NCBI RefSeq assembly: GCF_002158865.1
Contig: NZ_CP021455.1
Coordinates: forward strand, 124,001 to 188,000
DNA length: 64,000 bases
Direction of reading: 5' to 3'
Source of the DNA: Comamonas serinivorans
Lineage (GTDB): Bacteria > Pseudomonadota > Gammaproteobacteria > Burkholderiales > Burkholderiaceae_C
Shown: in pieces, positions 9,127-17,896 of the stretch
How the letters are laid out: every line of letters begins with the position of its first letter
Numbering within the stretch: the first letter of the stretch is position 1
The notes under the pieces: model-generated
Database searches by the model: none
Seen by the model: only the letters and a program-made list of their open reading frames with translations
Told to the model about the DNA's origin: nothing
Position numbers and translations under genes: made by a program

Positions 9127-9918
9127 TCAGCGCATCAATGCTTCGTATTGCCCCGGTGTAAACCCCAAAATTTGCCGAAACATGGCGATGAACGCGCTCA
9201 CGTTGCCATAGCCCAAATCCAGCGCAACCGCCTTCACCGGCCTGCCAGCAGCCAACAGTTCCAGCGCCTTCAACAGGCGCACGCGCTGGCGCCATTCGGT
9301 GAAGGTGAATCCCGTATCGGTCACGAAGCGACGGGTCAGCGTGCGCGGCGCGATGCCGGCCCATTCGGCCCATTCCACCAGCAGGCGCCCGTCATCGGGC
9401 CGATCAGACAGCGCCTGGGCAACCCTGAGCAGGCGTGCGTCCTGCGGCATGGGCAGACCCAGCGCCGCGTGCTGCGACGATCGGATCTCATCGAGGATGA
9501 CGCCCGCCAGACGTGCCTGAGGCCCGTCCAGGACATCGCCCGTCCACGAGGCCGCACGCACCACGGCTTCGCGCAGCAGGCCGGGCACGGCCAGAACGCA
9601 CGACTCGCCGGGTAGGTCCAGGCACGCGAATGCCGCCACGTACACGCTCCAACCCGAGAACGGCCCATGCGAACGCAAGCCATGTGGCACGTCTGGCGGT
9701 ATCCAGACGGCGTGCGTGGCCGGCACGACCCACCGTCTGCTGCCGGCATCGACCGACAGCAGGCCCTGCTCCGCCCCAAGCAACTGTCCACGCGCATGAC
9801 GGTGGCGGCGCGTCACGCGCACCGCGCCGGAGCGGCGGACCACGGCCCGCAAAAGCGGGCCGCGAGGGTCTGCGGCCTGCGACGGCAGGACCATTGGATC
9901 GGGCATGGTTGGCCTCAA
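9127..9918 (-). CDS. AraC-family transcriptional regulator
   Basis: 263 residues on the minus strand. The N-terminal half has a cupin-like sensor segment (HRHARGQLLGAEQGLLSV, then WVVPATHAVWIPPDVPH). The C-terminal 100 residues hold the double helix-turn-helix typical of AraC/XylS proteins: LVEWAEWAGIAPRTLTRRF and VKAVALDLGYGNVSAFIAMFRQILGFTPGQY. An internal ATG four codons in (start 9906) is an equally good start. It is divergent from the SnoaL-like gene at 10004, with 85 bases between, so that gene is a plausible target. The inducer cannot be read from the sequence. Confidence 0.88.
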   Translation of the reverse strand: MRPTMPDPMVLPSQAADPRGPLLRAVVRRSGAVRVTRRHRHARGQLLGAEQGLLSVDAGSRRWVVPATHAVWIPPDVPHGLRSHGPFSGWSVYVAAFACLDLPGESCVLAVPGLLREAVVRAASWTGDVLDGPQARLAGVILDEIRSSQHAALGLPMPQDARLLRVAQALSDRPDDGRLLVEWAEWAGIAPRTLTRRFVTDTGFTFTEWRQRVRLLKALELLAAGRPVKAVALDLGYGNVSAFIAMFRQILGFTPGQYEALMR

Positions 9919-10003
9919 AAGCGCATGGAAGGACTTTTATAACGTACTCAAGCCGACTCGACTCAACCTACAGTGACGGTTCGATCCCCGAGGCACGACA
10001 CCC

Positions 10004-10396
10004 ATGCGAACAACCGACATCCGCACCGCTTTGGACGACATCCTCAACCAGCAGCAACGTCCGCTGGAAGACGTTCTCGATCGCCATTTCAGTCCCGGCT
10101 ACACGCAGCGCACCAACGGACACTGTGACGATCGCGAAGCGTTTGCGCAGCACGCGCGCAAACTGCGCGAGGTGGTGGCATCCGCCCGCATCGAGGTGTT
10201 GGACGAACTGCGAGACGGCCAGCGCTACGCCGACCGCCATCGCGTCCGCGTCACCAAACGCGATGGCACGCAAGTCGTGCAGGAGGTGTATCTGTTCGCG
10301 GAACTGGATGCCGAAGGGCGCTTCGCGCGCATCGAGGAAACCACGCTGATGCTCGAAGGCGCGGAGGCCGACCGTGAGATGGGCAACATGAAGTGA
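10004..10396 (+). CDS. SnoaL/NTF2-like small protein
   Basis: 130 residues beginning MRTTDIRTALDDILNQQQ. The pattern is an N-terminal helix region, a central RHFSPGYTQRTNG segment and alternating strands with a C-terminal FAELDAEGRFARIEETTLML. This matches the cone-shaped alpha+beta fold of SnoaL-like/NTF2-like proteins, where the strand pattern LFxxxDxxGKIxRxEE is common. Such proteins act as small hydrolases, isomerases or binding proteins, and no specific activity can be assigned. It is divergently paired with the AraC regulator at 9127-9918, which probably controls it. Fold call by pattern only. Confidence 0.65.
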   Translation: MRTTDIRTALDDILNQQQRPLEDVLDRHFSPGYTQRTNGHCDDREAFAQHARKLREVVASARIEVLDELRDGQRYADRHRVRVTKRDGTQVVQEVYLFAELDAEGRFARIEETTLMLEGAEADREMGNMK

Positions 10397-10561
10397 TGCT
10401 GGTGCCGTGGGCGATGCCGTCAGCATGGGTGTTCCGCACATTCCGACCGCTGGCGGAGCGAAGTCGCGGCGGGCTTTGACTCCGGGCGTGGCGACTGCTG
10501 CACCCAGAGCAGGCGACGCGCGACAGTCCAGCGAGGTACCAGGCTGGAGTCGTCGTGAAAC

Positions 10562-10588
10562 AAAAAAACCCGCTGCAAGCAGCGGGTT
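10562..10588 (-). terminator. Rho-independent terminator of the UspA gene
   Basis: Perfect 10-bp stem AACCCGCTGC / GCAGCGGGTT with a 2-nt loop. On the minus strand it is followed by seven T residues. It lies 23 bases past the end of the UspA gene. Confidence 0.9.
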
Positions 10589-10610
10589 CGACGGCTTACG
10601 CCGGAGCGCT

Positions 10611-11033
10611 TCAGCGGATCAACAGCACAGGCACCTTGCAGGCGGCCAGCACCTTGGTGGCCACCGAGCCCATGACGAGGTTGCTGAACGAGCTTTGGCC
10701 GTGCGAGCCCATGACGACGAGGTCGAACTGGCCGTCCTGGGCGAATTTGGCAATCTCTTCACCGGCCGAGCCGATGCGGGTGGCGCGGTCGACGCTCACG
10801 CCATGTTGGCTCAGGGTCTGCACCACGGCGTTCAACACCTTGTCGAACTCCTCGGCGTAGTAGGCGTCCACGTCGGCCTTGCCAACCAGGGCGCGTGCGC
10901 GCGGCGGCAGGGGAGCCTGCACCGACAACGCGGTGTACTGGCGCGAATCCACCAACAGCTCAGGGTGGGACACCAGGTAATCCAGCATCTTCTGGGTGAA
11001 TGCACTGCCATCGACAGCCAACAAGACCTTCAT
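10611..11033 (-). CDS. Universal stress protein, UspA family
   Basis: 140-residue cytoplasmic protein of the nucleotide-binding Usp fold. It opens with MKVLLAVDGSAFTQKML and ends with the ATP-binding signature GSHGQSSFSNLVMGSVATKVL followed by VPVLLIR, so it belongs to the ATP-binding branch. Such proteins are induced by stress and growth arrest and help survival. It is a single-gene unit with its own perfect terminator. The small membrane protein upstream on the same strand (11123-11257) is 89 bases away and could share its promoter. Specific role unknown. Confidence 0.93.
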   Translation of the reverse strand: MKVLLAVDGSAFTQKMLDYLVSHPELLVDSRQYTALSVQAPLPPRARALVGKADVDAYYAEEFDKVLNAVVQTLSQHGVSVDRATRIGSAGEEIAKFAQDGQFDLVVMGSHGQSSFSNLVMGSVATKVLAACKVPVLLIR

Positions 11034-11122
11034 GCCAATCCTTTCGGGTGGAAAAACCGCAGTCTAGGTGCCGGGCACCAATCCCCATTTGACCCAGGGC
11101 AAAGGGTGCGCCGAACATCCGC

Positions 11123-11257
11123 TCAAGCCAAGCCGACGGCGATGGCCGCGAGCAGGAACATCATGGCGGCCCCCACCAGCGGAAGCACAACGGGAATGTG
11201 CTTGGTGATGCGCTCCACGGGGTCGTCGCTCTCGTGCTCGTGTTCGTTGTGGTTCAT
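11123..11257 (-). CDS. Small single-pass membrane protein (44 aa)
   Basis: The best start is the ATG at 11257, preceded by an AAGGG-like ribosome site. The protein begins with an acidic, His-rich soluble part (MNHNEHEHESDDPVERITKHI) and ends with one hydrophobic helix (VVLPLVGAAMMFLLAAIAVGLA). The frame is open further upstream to 11308, but those residues are less plausible. Short His/Glu N-tails with one helix occur in many uncharacterised proteobacterial proteins; I cannot name a family. It lies upstream of the UspA gene on the same strand. Confidence 0.6.
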   Translation of the reverse strand: MNHNEHEHESDDPVERITKHIPVVLPLVGAAMMFLLAAIAVGLA

Positions 11258-11617
11258 GTCTGTGAAACCCTTGCCTGACCAATCACGGTGTGAACCCGAC
11301 CCGCGCATGGCCTGTTGCGCCGGTCGGCCGGGGATTCGTGACGGCCATCCCCGGGCATGGTGCCCATTGTGGAGCAGGATGACCGTCGGTCAAGCACACA
11401 GCGGACGGTGACCCCGCGCGGCGCCAGCGACGCGCGCCACGGCTTTGCCGGTCGCATGCCTGCACAGAGCCCTTGCATGCCCTAGGATGCGGGCCGAAAG
11501 CCCAACTTTTTGGCTGTTCGGCGGCCAGCGTCTCGGGTATGTTCCGGTCCCTGCGCATCGGGGGTTGATGCAACAGGTCTGTGCATCCGGCAAGTGCTTA
11601 TTGGAAAGGGCATGGCA
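11258..11617. other. Gene-free stretch between the 44-aa gene and the AAA+ ATPase
   Basis: About 360 bases that must hold divergent promoters for the small membrane protein/UspA on the minus strand and the AAA+ ATPase on the plus strand. The AAA+ frame is open back to 11510, but the GGAAAGGG ribosome site at 11603-11610 favours the later start. No other gene is seen. Confidence 0.5.
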
Positions 11618-14008
11618 ATGGTCAAACGATCTGCTTCCCACACAACGTGGCGCACGCCCGCGGGGGCGACCGCTTGGCTGTCGCCCGCGATGGCTTCGGC
11701 GCCCGTGCTGGACCTGATGTGCACCCACTTCGTGCTGACGCTGGTGCAACAACAGGGTGCGCGGTTCAACGTGCGGCGCGACCTGAGCAGCCTGATGGTG
11801 CTGGCCGGGCGCCACCTCGCCTGGCCCGACGCGGTGCTGCAGCGTCTGCGCGACTTTCTGCAGCGGCGCTGCGCCGACAACGAGCTGTGGCAAGACCAGG
11901 CCAGTCTGGGCCATGGTGCCTTCCTCGAAAAATACGGCACCTGGCGCGGGCCCTATGAAGAAGGCACGCTGTTTTTCTACCTGGACGAATACGCCAAGGA
12001 CGCCCCCAAAGACCTGCTCGCCACGCTGGCGACGACGTCCAAGTGGCTGTCGCATGCGCTGAAAAAGCAGAGCACCCGGGTGGAAAAGAACATCAACGCC
12101 CTGGCCGGCCTGCTGCAGCTCAACCGCGCCGAGCGCGCGCTGCTGCTGTACGGCACGCTGGCGCGTTACCAGCGTGACCTGCGCAGCCTGCTGGTCGAGT
12201 TCAAGGTGAACAATGCACCCGAGGCCTATGCCTCGCTAGGCGAGGTGGCGGGCGTGCCGGCCAGCGAGGTGGCCGAAGCTTTGCGGGCCGGCTCGCGCCT
12301 GGAGCGCATCGGCCTGGTCGAAAACCTCATCTCCGAGCACAACATCACCGACCTGGCCGACCTCATGAAGGTCAGCGAAAAGCTGCCGCCGGTGCTCATG
12401 CGCGAGTACCGCGACGAGAACGAGCTGATGGCCGTGTTCACGCGTCCGGCCACCCCCACCACGCTGACACCCGACCATTTTCACTTCGTGGCTGACGAGG
12501 TCGATGTGCTGGCCACGCTGCTGCAGCGCGCCATCGCCACGCGCAGCACCGGCGTCAACGTGCTGCTGTACGGCCCGCCCGGCACGGGCAAGACCGAGCT
12601 GGCCAAGGTGCTGTCGGCCCAGGCCGGTGCCGACTTGTTCGAGGTGGAGTATGCCGACAGAGACGGCAATTCTCTAACGGGAAGAGACCGATACCGCTCA
12701 CTGCAGATTGCACAGGTGTTCCTCAAGGGCGCCCACAGCGCCGCGCTGCTGTTCGACGAGGTGGAAGACGTGTTCCCGCCCATCAGTCTGGATGCCGCGG
12801 CCTTCATGGCACGCGCCGATCAGCAGATGCTGCCGTCGTCGGGCGGTAACCACTCCGTCAACGGCAAGGCCTGGGTCAACCAGATCCTGGAGAGCAACCC
12901 CGTGCCGACGATCTGGGTCACCAACCAGATCGAGCAGATCGACCCCGCCTTTAGGCGCCGCTTTGCCTACCACCTCGAGCTGAAAAGTCCGCCACCCGGC
13001 GCGCGCGAGCAACTCGTGCGCTCGGCGCTCGATGGTGCCCGCGTCAGCGATGCATTCGTCACCAAGCTGGCCGAGCGCAAAGGCCTGACGCCGGCTCAGA
13101 TTCGCACCGCCGTGCGCTTTGCCACGCTCGCCCTGGCTCCCACGCCCGCATCCGCAGCACAAGCGGAATCGGCAGCTGACCACGCGGGCCTGGCCCCCGA
13201 GGACGCACCGTTCGAGGCCCTCATCGCCCGCCAGCTGGCCCATGCCGACCTGGCGCTGGGCGCGCCGCGCGAAGCCCGGGCCAGGCCGCAGGTCACCACC
13301 TACCAGCTCGACATGCTGAACGTGGACAGCCGCTACGAGATCAGCCGCATCATCGATGCGCTGAAGGCGCGAGGCCATGGCACGCTGTGCTTCTATGGCG
13401 CCCCGGGCACGGGCAAGACCGCGCTGGCTGAGCACCTGGCGCAGCAGCTGCAACGGCCGCTCATCATCAAGCGCGCCAGCGACCTGCTGTCCAAATTCAT
13501 CGGCGAGACCGAGCGCAACATGGCCACCATGTTCGCCGAGGCCGAAGCCGAGAACGCCGTGCTGCTGCTGGACGAAGCCGACAGCTTTCTGCAGGACCGG
13601 CGCGGCGCCCAGCGCAACTACGAGGTGACCGAAGTGAACGAGATGCTGCAGGGCATGGAGCGCTTTGCGGGCATCTTCATCTGCACCACCAACCTGCTCG
13701 ATCGCATCGACCAGGCGGCGCTGCGCCGCTTCACTTTCAAGATCACCTTCAAACCCCTGAAGCCCGAGCAGCGCGAGCGCATGTTCGTCACCGAGGCCCT
13801 AAGTGGCGACACCCAGGCCCTGAGCGCCACGCAACGCAAGCGGCTGGCGGCGCTGGACCAGCTGTGCCCCGGCGATTTCGCGGCGGTGAAACGCCAGGGC
13901 GACATCCTGGGCGAAGCGCTCTCGCCCGACGACTTCATGGATCAGCTCGAGGCCGAGCACCGCATCAAGCCCGAGGTGCGCGAGACGCGTCGCATCGGCT
14001 TTGCGTGA
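11618..14008 (+). CDS. Two-module AAA+ ATPase of unknown function
   Basis: 796 residues from the ATG at 11618, which has GGAAAGGG seven bases before it; ATG 11612 is too close to that site. An all-helical N-terminal region (about 1-290) without recognisable motifs precedes two ATPase modules. Module 1 has Walker A GPPGTGKT (Lys325), Walker B LLFDEVEDVF (D380 E381) and FRRRF as Arg-finger/sensor. Module 2 has GAPGTGKT (Lys600), LLLDEADSF (D652 E653) and ALRRF. Both modules look catalytically complete, and module 2 resembles the SpoVK/FtsH/Cdc48 branch. There is no membrane segment or protease domain, so it is probably a remodelling ATPase or unfoldase. The lipoprotein gene follows 94 bases downstream. 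Substrate unknown. Confidence 0.8.
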   Translation: MVKRSASHTTWRTPAGATAWLSPAMASAPVLDLMCTHFVLTLVQQQGARFNVRRDLSSLMVLAGRHLAWPDAVLQRLRDFLQRRCADNELWQDQASLGHGAFLEKYGTWRGPYEEGTLFFYLDEYAKDAPKDLLATLATTSKWLSHALKKQSTRVEKNINALAGLLQLNRAERALLLYGTLARYQRDLRSLLVEFKVNNAPEAYASLGEVAGVPASEVAEALRAGSRLERIGLVENLISEHNITDLADLMKVSEKLPPVLMREYRDENELMAVFTRPATPTTLTPDHFHFVADEVDVLATLLQRAIATRSTGVNVLLYGPPGTGKTELAKVLSAQAGADLFEVEYADRDGNSLTGRDRYRSLQIAQVFLKGAHSAALLFDEVEDVFPPISLDAAAFMARADQQMLPSSGGNHSVNGKAWVNQILESNPVPTIWVTNQIEQIDPAFRRRFAYHLELKSPPPGAREQLVRSALDGARVSDAFVTKLAERKGLTPAQIRTAVRFATLALAPTPASAAQAESAADHAGLAPEDAPFEALIARQLAHADLALGAPREARARPQVTTYQLDMLNVDSRYEISRIIDALKARGHGTLCFYGAPGTGKTALAEHLAQQLQRPLIIKRASDLLSKFIGETERNMATMFAEAEAENAVLLLDEADSFLQDRRGAQRNYEVTEVNEMLQGMERFAGIFICTTNLLDRIDQAALRRFTFKITFKPLKPEQRERMFVTEALSGDTQALSATQRKRLAALDQLCPGDFAAVKRQGDILGEALSPDDFMDQLEAEHRIKPEVRETRRIGFA

Positions 14009-14102
14009 CAAATGCAGTCGCTTCGGAACGGATCCGCCTGTTAAGGTTCCGGCCATGCCGCTGCCTCCCGATCCGCGTCTGCTGCCCGCCCTGAAACCCA
14101 CC

Positions 14103-14816
14103 ATGCATCGGCTGGGACTGGCACTGGCCCCGTTGCTGCTCGTTGCCTGCGGCTCGGCACCGACCCCACACGGTGAAGTGCAGAGCGAGGCGTTTTCCAC
14201 GCGGGAACTCATCCAGTCCGACAGCAACCGCATGGCCTCACTGGCCATGCGCGACAACCTGAACAGCCTGTTCCTGCTCATGGACAAGCTGTACCGCCGC
14301 AACCCGGCCGAATGGAAAAAGACCGCCGACAGCCCCGAGGCGGCTGTCGAGTTCGTGCGCATCGCACTGCGCGAAGGCCTGGGCTGGGGCCCCTTGGGCG
14401 AGCGCCGCGACGTGGCGGCCCTGGACCTTGCGCTGAAGCCCGAGTTTCAAGGGGACCGTGTGGCGGCCTTCATCTACGCCACCGCCGACAGCATCATCAC
14501 CGCCCATGGTGGCAGCACCAGCTTCAACCTGGTGCAGGGCGTGGACGCGCAACACGTCTACAACGCCGCGCGCAACATGGAAATCGCCATGTGGGTCCTG
14601 GCCAGCCGGCGCAAGGCCGACGGCACGCCCCTGTTGTTGAGCAACGAAATGTCGGCGGCGGGACGCAATCTGAGCTTTGAACGCGAAATGGGAAAGGTCA
14701 TCGGCCGGCTGGATTTATTGGCTTCATTCACCACCGAAAAATACCGCCGCGCCGTCATCAGCTACGCACAAGGCGTGGTGGCCGGGCCCTTTTTGCAGTT
14801 TTTACCTGTGAAGTGA
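14103..14816 (+). CDS. Uncharacterised lipoprotein
   Basis: The ATG at 14103 gives 237 residues that begin with a textbook lipoprotein signal: MHRLG, a hydrophobic core, then the lipobox LVAC with the modified cysteine at residue 16. The ATG at 14055 would add 16 residues and spoil the signal. The mature part contains RELIQSDSNRMASLAMRDNL, a hydrophobic central helix region (VAAFIYATADSIITAHGG) and ARNMEIAMWVLASRR. It is probably outer-membrane anchored in the periplasm. I do not recognise the family. It follows the AAA+ ATPase closely enough to share a transcript, but no functional link is evident. Confidence 0.8.
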   Translation: MHRLGLALAPLLLVACGSAPTPHGEVQSEAFSTRELIQSDSNRMASLAMRDNLNSLFLLMDKLYRRNPAEWKKTADSPEAAVEFVRIALREGLGWGPLGERRDVAALDLALKPEFQGDRVAAFIYATADSIITAHGGSTSFNLVQGVDAQHVYNAARNMEIAMWVLASRRKADGTPLLLSNEMSAAGRNLSFEREMGKVIGRLDLLASFTTEKYRRAVISYAQGVVAGPFLQFLPVK

Positions 14817-14824
14817 TGATTGTG

Positions 14825-14872
14825 AGTATCGACCCACTGCCGTTTATGAAATGACGCTTGCATGTCGATACT
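14825..14872. repeat. 48-nt inverted repeat, copy 3
   Basis: Left arm AGTATCGACCCACTGCCGTT, spacer TATGAAAT, right arm GACGCTTGCATGTCGATACT. The nine outer bases pair perfectly (AGTATCGAC/GTCGATACT); the inner part is diverged. It lies just after the lipoprotein gene, at the left edge of the candidate origin region. Confidence 0.8.
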
Positions 14873-15428
14873 CCTCAGTACACCGTCATGCTTGGCCTCA
14901 GTTCCCACCTCAAAGCCTGAGCGCGCACGCTGAGGTCATCCAGCCAGAATTCGGCGCCCGCCCCTCTTCTTCTCCCCTCACCTCTCGTCATCGGCCGGCA
15001 GCCGACATCAACCGTTGGCCACACTGCATCGACACAGGCTTCTGGCACACCCGACGGCAGCACGCCCTCGTCGTGGTGCCAGCTCAGGCCGACAGGACTC
15101 GCGCTGCAAAAGCCTGGCCTGTCTGATCGAGGCCAACGGTCAGCTGAACACATGCGCCGACCCGATCGCTCCGGCGGCCAAGCTCCCCATGAAGACTGCG
15201 AACCGAAGCCGTCAGGCTGCATTTTTCTCGCTCGATCGAGCGTTGATCGGTTCAAAAAAATTTTCCGGTATTCCTCAAAAGCGCTTTGTTTTTCATGCAT
15301 TCATCCACGTACTGCCTCATTGATCGACCCCAAACCCGCTAACTCGACACGGCTTCCGCGATGCCCATTTCGTGGCCGATCTGTGAGCTGGATCGCAGTG
15401 TGAAGCGCCGTTCAGGAGCGGTCAAGGC
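14873..15428. other. Gene-free left part of the candidate origin region
   Basis: About 550 bases with no convincing gene on either strand. GC content falls locally, with A/T runs around 15243-15300 (ttcaaaaaaattttccgg and gctttgtttttc). GATC sites are frequent (about 15126, 15164, 15234, 15245, 15322, 15378, 15391). The site at 15234 lies in a 14-bp perfect palindrome CGCTCGATCGAGCG (15229-15242). I read this as part of the same non-coding block as the DnaA boxes to its right. Confidence 0.55.
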
Positions 15429-15671
15429 ACAACACTGTGGATAAAAAAACAACAAGCGGCCGGTTATCCACAAAAAAGCGGGCTCGCCTGGGCTTGTTGA
15501 TATCTCGGTTTCCAGTTCTGGACAACTTATCGACGCCCAAAATTTGGGCTAAGCAATTGTTGTCAAAGTACATTTGGGCTTATCCACAGGCTAAGCCTGC
15601 CCTTACTACTACGACTATTGAATTTAAGAAGATAGAGAAGAAGACAAAGAACAACTTGATTGGCCACCCTC
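15429..15671. other. oriC: Candidate replication origin (DnaA boxes, DnaA-trio-like triplets, AT-rich tract)
   Basis: Three perfect consensus DnaA boxes lie within 153 bases: TGTGGATAA at 15436-15444 (minus orientation), TTATCCACA at 15464-15472 and TTATCCACA at 15580-15588. Weaker matches occur at 15527 (TTATCGACG) and near 15516 (TCTGGACAA, minus). The last box is followed by a short GC-rich spacer (GGCTAAGCCTGCCC) and the triplet run TTA CTA CTA CGA CTA at 15603-15617, the layout of the DnaA-trio unwinding element. The next 45 bases are unusually AT/A-rich for this genome. parS-like sites lie 17-20 kb to the right. The dnaA gene is not in the window, which leaves room for doubt. Confidence 0.65.
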
Positions 15672-16400
15672 ATGCTCGACAAACCCCTCATCCTCCTCGT
15701 CGAAGACGAAGCCGCCATCGCCGACACGCTGCGCTACATGCTGACGGCCGAAGGCTTCGAGGCTGTCTGGTGTGCCACCGGACAGGCTGCGCTCCAGGCC
15801 TTTGCCCTGCAAACCCCCTCGCTCGCCATCCTCGACGTCGGCTTGCCTGACATCAGCGGTTTTGACTTGTTCAGAAAATTGCAAGCCCTGCCGGGCGGAC
15901 GCGACACGCCCATGCTGTTCCTGACGGCACGCAGCGATGAAATCGACGCGGTGGTGGGTCTGGAACTCGGCGCCGACGACTACGTGACCAAGCCGTTTTC
16001 ACCACGTGAACTCATGGCCCGTGTCCGCATGATCCTGAGGCGGCATGCCAAGCCAGCCGCGGTGAACAACGCACCCGAGCTCCATCCGATCGACTTTCAG
16101 CTTGACCTCGCCAAGCGCCGCGTCACCGCCTGTGGGCAGCCGCTGGACCTGTCGCGTTACGAGTACGGCGTGCTGGCCTTGCTGTTGAAACAACCTGGTC
16201 GCGTCTTCACGCGCAACGATTTGCTGGAACAGGTGTGGGACGACCCCGGCGAATCGCTGGACCGCACCGTGGATGCACACATCAAGACCCTGCGCGCCAA
16301 ACTGCGCGAGGTGCCTGAGCTGCCGGACTGCATCAAGACGCTGCGTGGCGTGGGTTACGCCCTGGACGACACGCAGGACCTGCACATCGTCATCGTCTGA
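15672..16400 (+). CDS. creB: Two-component response regulator, CreB-like
   Basis: 242-residue OmpR/PhoB-class regulator. The receiver domain (about 1-120) has acidic pocket residues VEDE, the phospho-acceptor Asp55 in ILDVGLPD, and LTARSDEIDAVVGLELGADDYVTKPF. The winged-helix DNA-binding domain follows, with LDLSRYEYGVLALLLKQPGRVFTRNDLLEQVWDD and the typical IKTLRGVGYAL end. The ATG at 15672 is preferred over the upstream TTG at 15660. The histidine kinase gene follows after 8 bases. Overall resemblance is to CreB of the carbon-source/envelope-responsive CreBC system, but paralogous regulators look alike. It starts directly at the right edge of the DnaA-box region. Confidence 0.85.
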   Translation: MLDKPLILLVEDEAAIADTLRYMLTAEGFEAVWCATGQAALQAFALQTPSLAILDVGLPDISGFDLFRKLQALPGGRDTPMLFLTARSDEIDAVVGLELGADDYVTKPFSPRELMARVRMILRRHAKPAAVNNAPELHPIDFQLDLAKRRVTACGQPLDLSRYEYGVLALLLKQPGRVFTRNDLLEQVWDDPGESLDRTVDAHIKTLRAKLREVPELPDCIKTLRGVGYALDDTQDLHIVIV

Positions 16401-16408
16401 ACCCCGAC

Positions 16409-17896
16409 GTGAAGCGCTTTCGCCTGTCGCTGTCGCGCCGCACGCGGATCTTTCTCGCGGTGCTCATCGTCTACACGCTGGGCACGGCCTGGCTGCTCTC
16501 GCGTGTGACCAGCGACCTGGATCCGCGTTACCGCGAATCGGCCGAGGAGTCACAGATCGACATGGCGCAATTGCTGGCCAGCCAGATCGAGCAGGATGTG
16601 GTGGCAGGCGCCATGCCCTTGGCGCGTTTGCAAGCGGTGATCGGCACCACGCTGAACCGGCGCTTTTCGGCTCAGGTCTACAACCTGCACAAAACCCGGG
16701 TCGAGCTGCGCGTGACGGTCACCGATCGCAATGGCATCGTGCAATACGACTCCACCGGGCGCGATGTCGGCGCCGATTTTTCCGGCTGGCGTGACGTGTC
16801 ATTGACCCTGCAGGGCCTGTATGGCGCGCGCGCCACGCGCGACGTCGCCAGTGATTCACGGTCCACCGTGCTGTATGTCGCAGCACCCGTGCGGTGGGGC
16901 GACGACATCGTGGGCGTGGTCACGGTGGGCAAGCCGGTTCAGAGCTTTGGTCAGTTCGTGGCTGACGCGCGTGAGCGCACCATCTGGGTGGGTATCGGTT
17001 CCGCCAGTTTCCTGCTGGTGTTCGCATTCATCCTGTCCATCTGGCTGATACGTCCCTTCGGCCTCGTTCGCGACATGTGGCGCTGGCTGCGCCGCCAGAA
17101 GTCGGTGAGCCCCGGGCGCGTGTGGCGTCAGTCGCTGTTGATGCTGCGCGCAGCGAGTCACGATGTGCGCGATGCGGTCGGCGGCCGGCAGGGCATGGCC
17201 ACCCAGGTCGAGATCATGAGCCACGAGCTCAAAAGCCCGCTGTCGGCCATTGCCGCTGCCGCCGAATTGATGCAGGACACCGACATGCCTGCGGCACAGC
17301 GGCAGCATTTCCTCGACAACATCACCCGCGAAACCCAGCGCATCCGCCACACGGTGGATCGGTTGATGGAGCTCTCGCGTCTGGAGACCCTGCGCGTGCT
17401 CGACCAGGTGCAGGATGTGGACGTGCAGGAGCTCTTGCACGAGGTGGTTCAGACCGCCAGCCTGACGGCGGTACCCCGTCAGATCAAAATTGATTTGATC
17501 GTGTCTGAGGGCATGGTGGTGGAAGGTGACCGGTTCCTGCTGTCGCGTGCGGTGGCCAATCTGCTGGCCAATGCCATCGATTTCTCACCCGACGGGGGAG
17601 ACGTGCAGGTGCGGGCCAAGCGCGTGCGACACGATGTGGTGATCGAGGTTTCGGACAGCGGACCCGGCATGCCCGCGTATGCGGTCGAACGCGTGTTCGA
17701 CAAGTTCTACTCGCTGCCGCGTCCGCACAGCCAGCGCAAGAGCACGGGTCTGGGCCTCTCGTTCGTGAACGAGATCGCCAAACTGCACGGCGGATCGGCG
17801 CAATTGCGCAATCGCGAGTTCGCCAATGGGGAGGTTCGCGGCGCCTGCGCAAGCCTGGTGTTGCCGGCACGTTTTGTACCCACTGAACCAAGTTGA
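16409..17896 (+). CDS. creC: Sensor histidine kinase, CreC-like
   Basis: 495 residues starting at a GTG eight bases after creB. There is an N-terminal membrane helix (IFLAVLIVYTLGTAWLL), a periplasmic sensor of about 150 residues with VTVTDRNGIVQYDSTGRDVG (typical of CreC/CHASE-like sensors) and a second helix (ASFLLVFAFILSIWLI). The dimerisation domain has HELKSPLSAI with phospho-acceptor His272, and the ATPase domain has NLLANAIDFSP, DSGPGMP and STGLGLSFV. It forms an operon with creB. The usual third gene creD (inner membrane protein) is absent; a convergent acyltransferase gene follows instead. Confidence 0.85.
   Translation: MKRFRLSLSRRTRIFLAVLIVYTLGTAWLLSRVTSDLDPRYRESAEESQIDMAQLLASQIEQDVVAGAMPLARLQAVIGTTLNRRFSAQVYNLHKTRVELRVTVTDRNGIVQYDSTGRDVGADFSGWRDVSLTLQGLYGARATRDVASDSRSTVLYVAAPVRWGDDIVGVVTVGKPVQSFGQFVADARERTIWVGIGSASFLLVFAFILSIWLIRPFGLVRDMWRWLRRQKSVSPGRVWRQSLLMLRAASHDVRDAVGGRQGMATQVEIMSHELKSPLSAIAAAAELMQDTDMPAAQRQHFLDNITRETQRIRHTVDRLMELSRLETLRVLDQVQDVDVQELLHEVVQTASLTAVPRQIKIDLIVSEGMVVEGDRFLLSRAVANLLANAIDFSPDGGDVQVRAKRVRHDVVIEVSDSGPGMPAYAVERVFDKFYSLPRPHSQRKSTGLGLSFVNEIAKLHGGSAQLRNREFANGEVRGACASLVLPARFVPTEPS

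Noticed and set aside
15429..15671. Reading the DnaA-box cluster as a plasmid or phage origin
   Set aside because: No replication initiator, iterons or phage genes are near, while mnmG, rsmG, parA and parS mark a main-chromosome origin domain.
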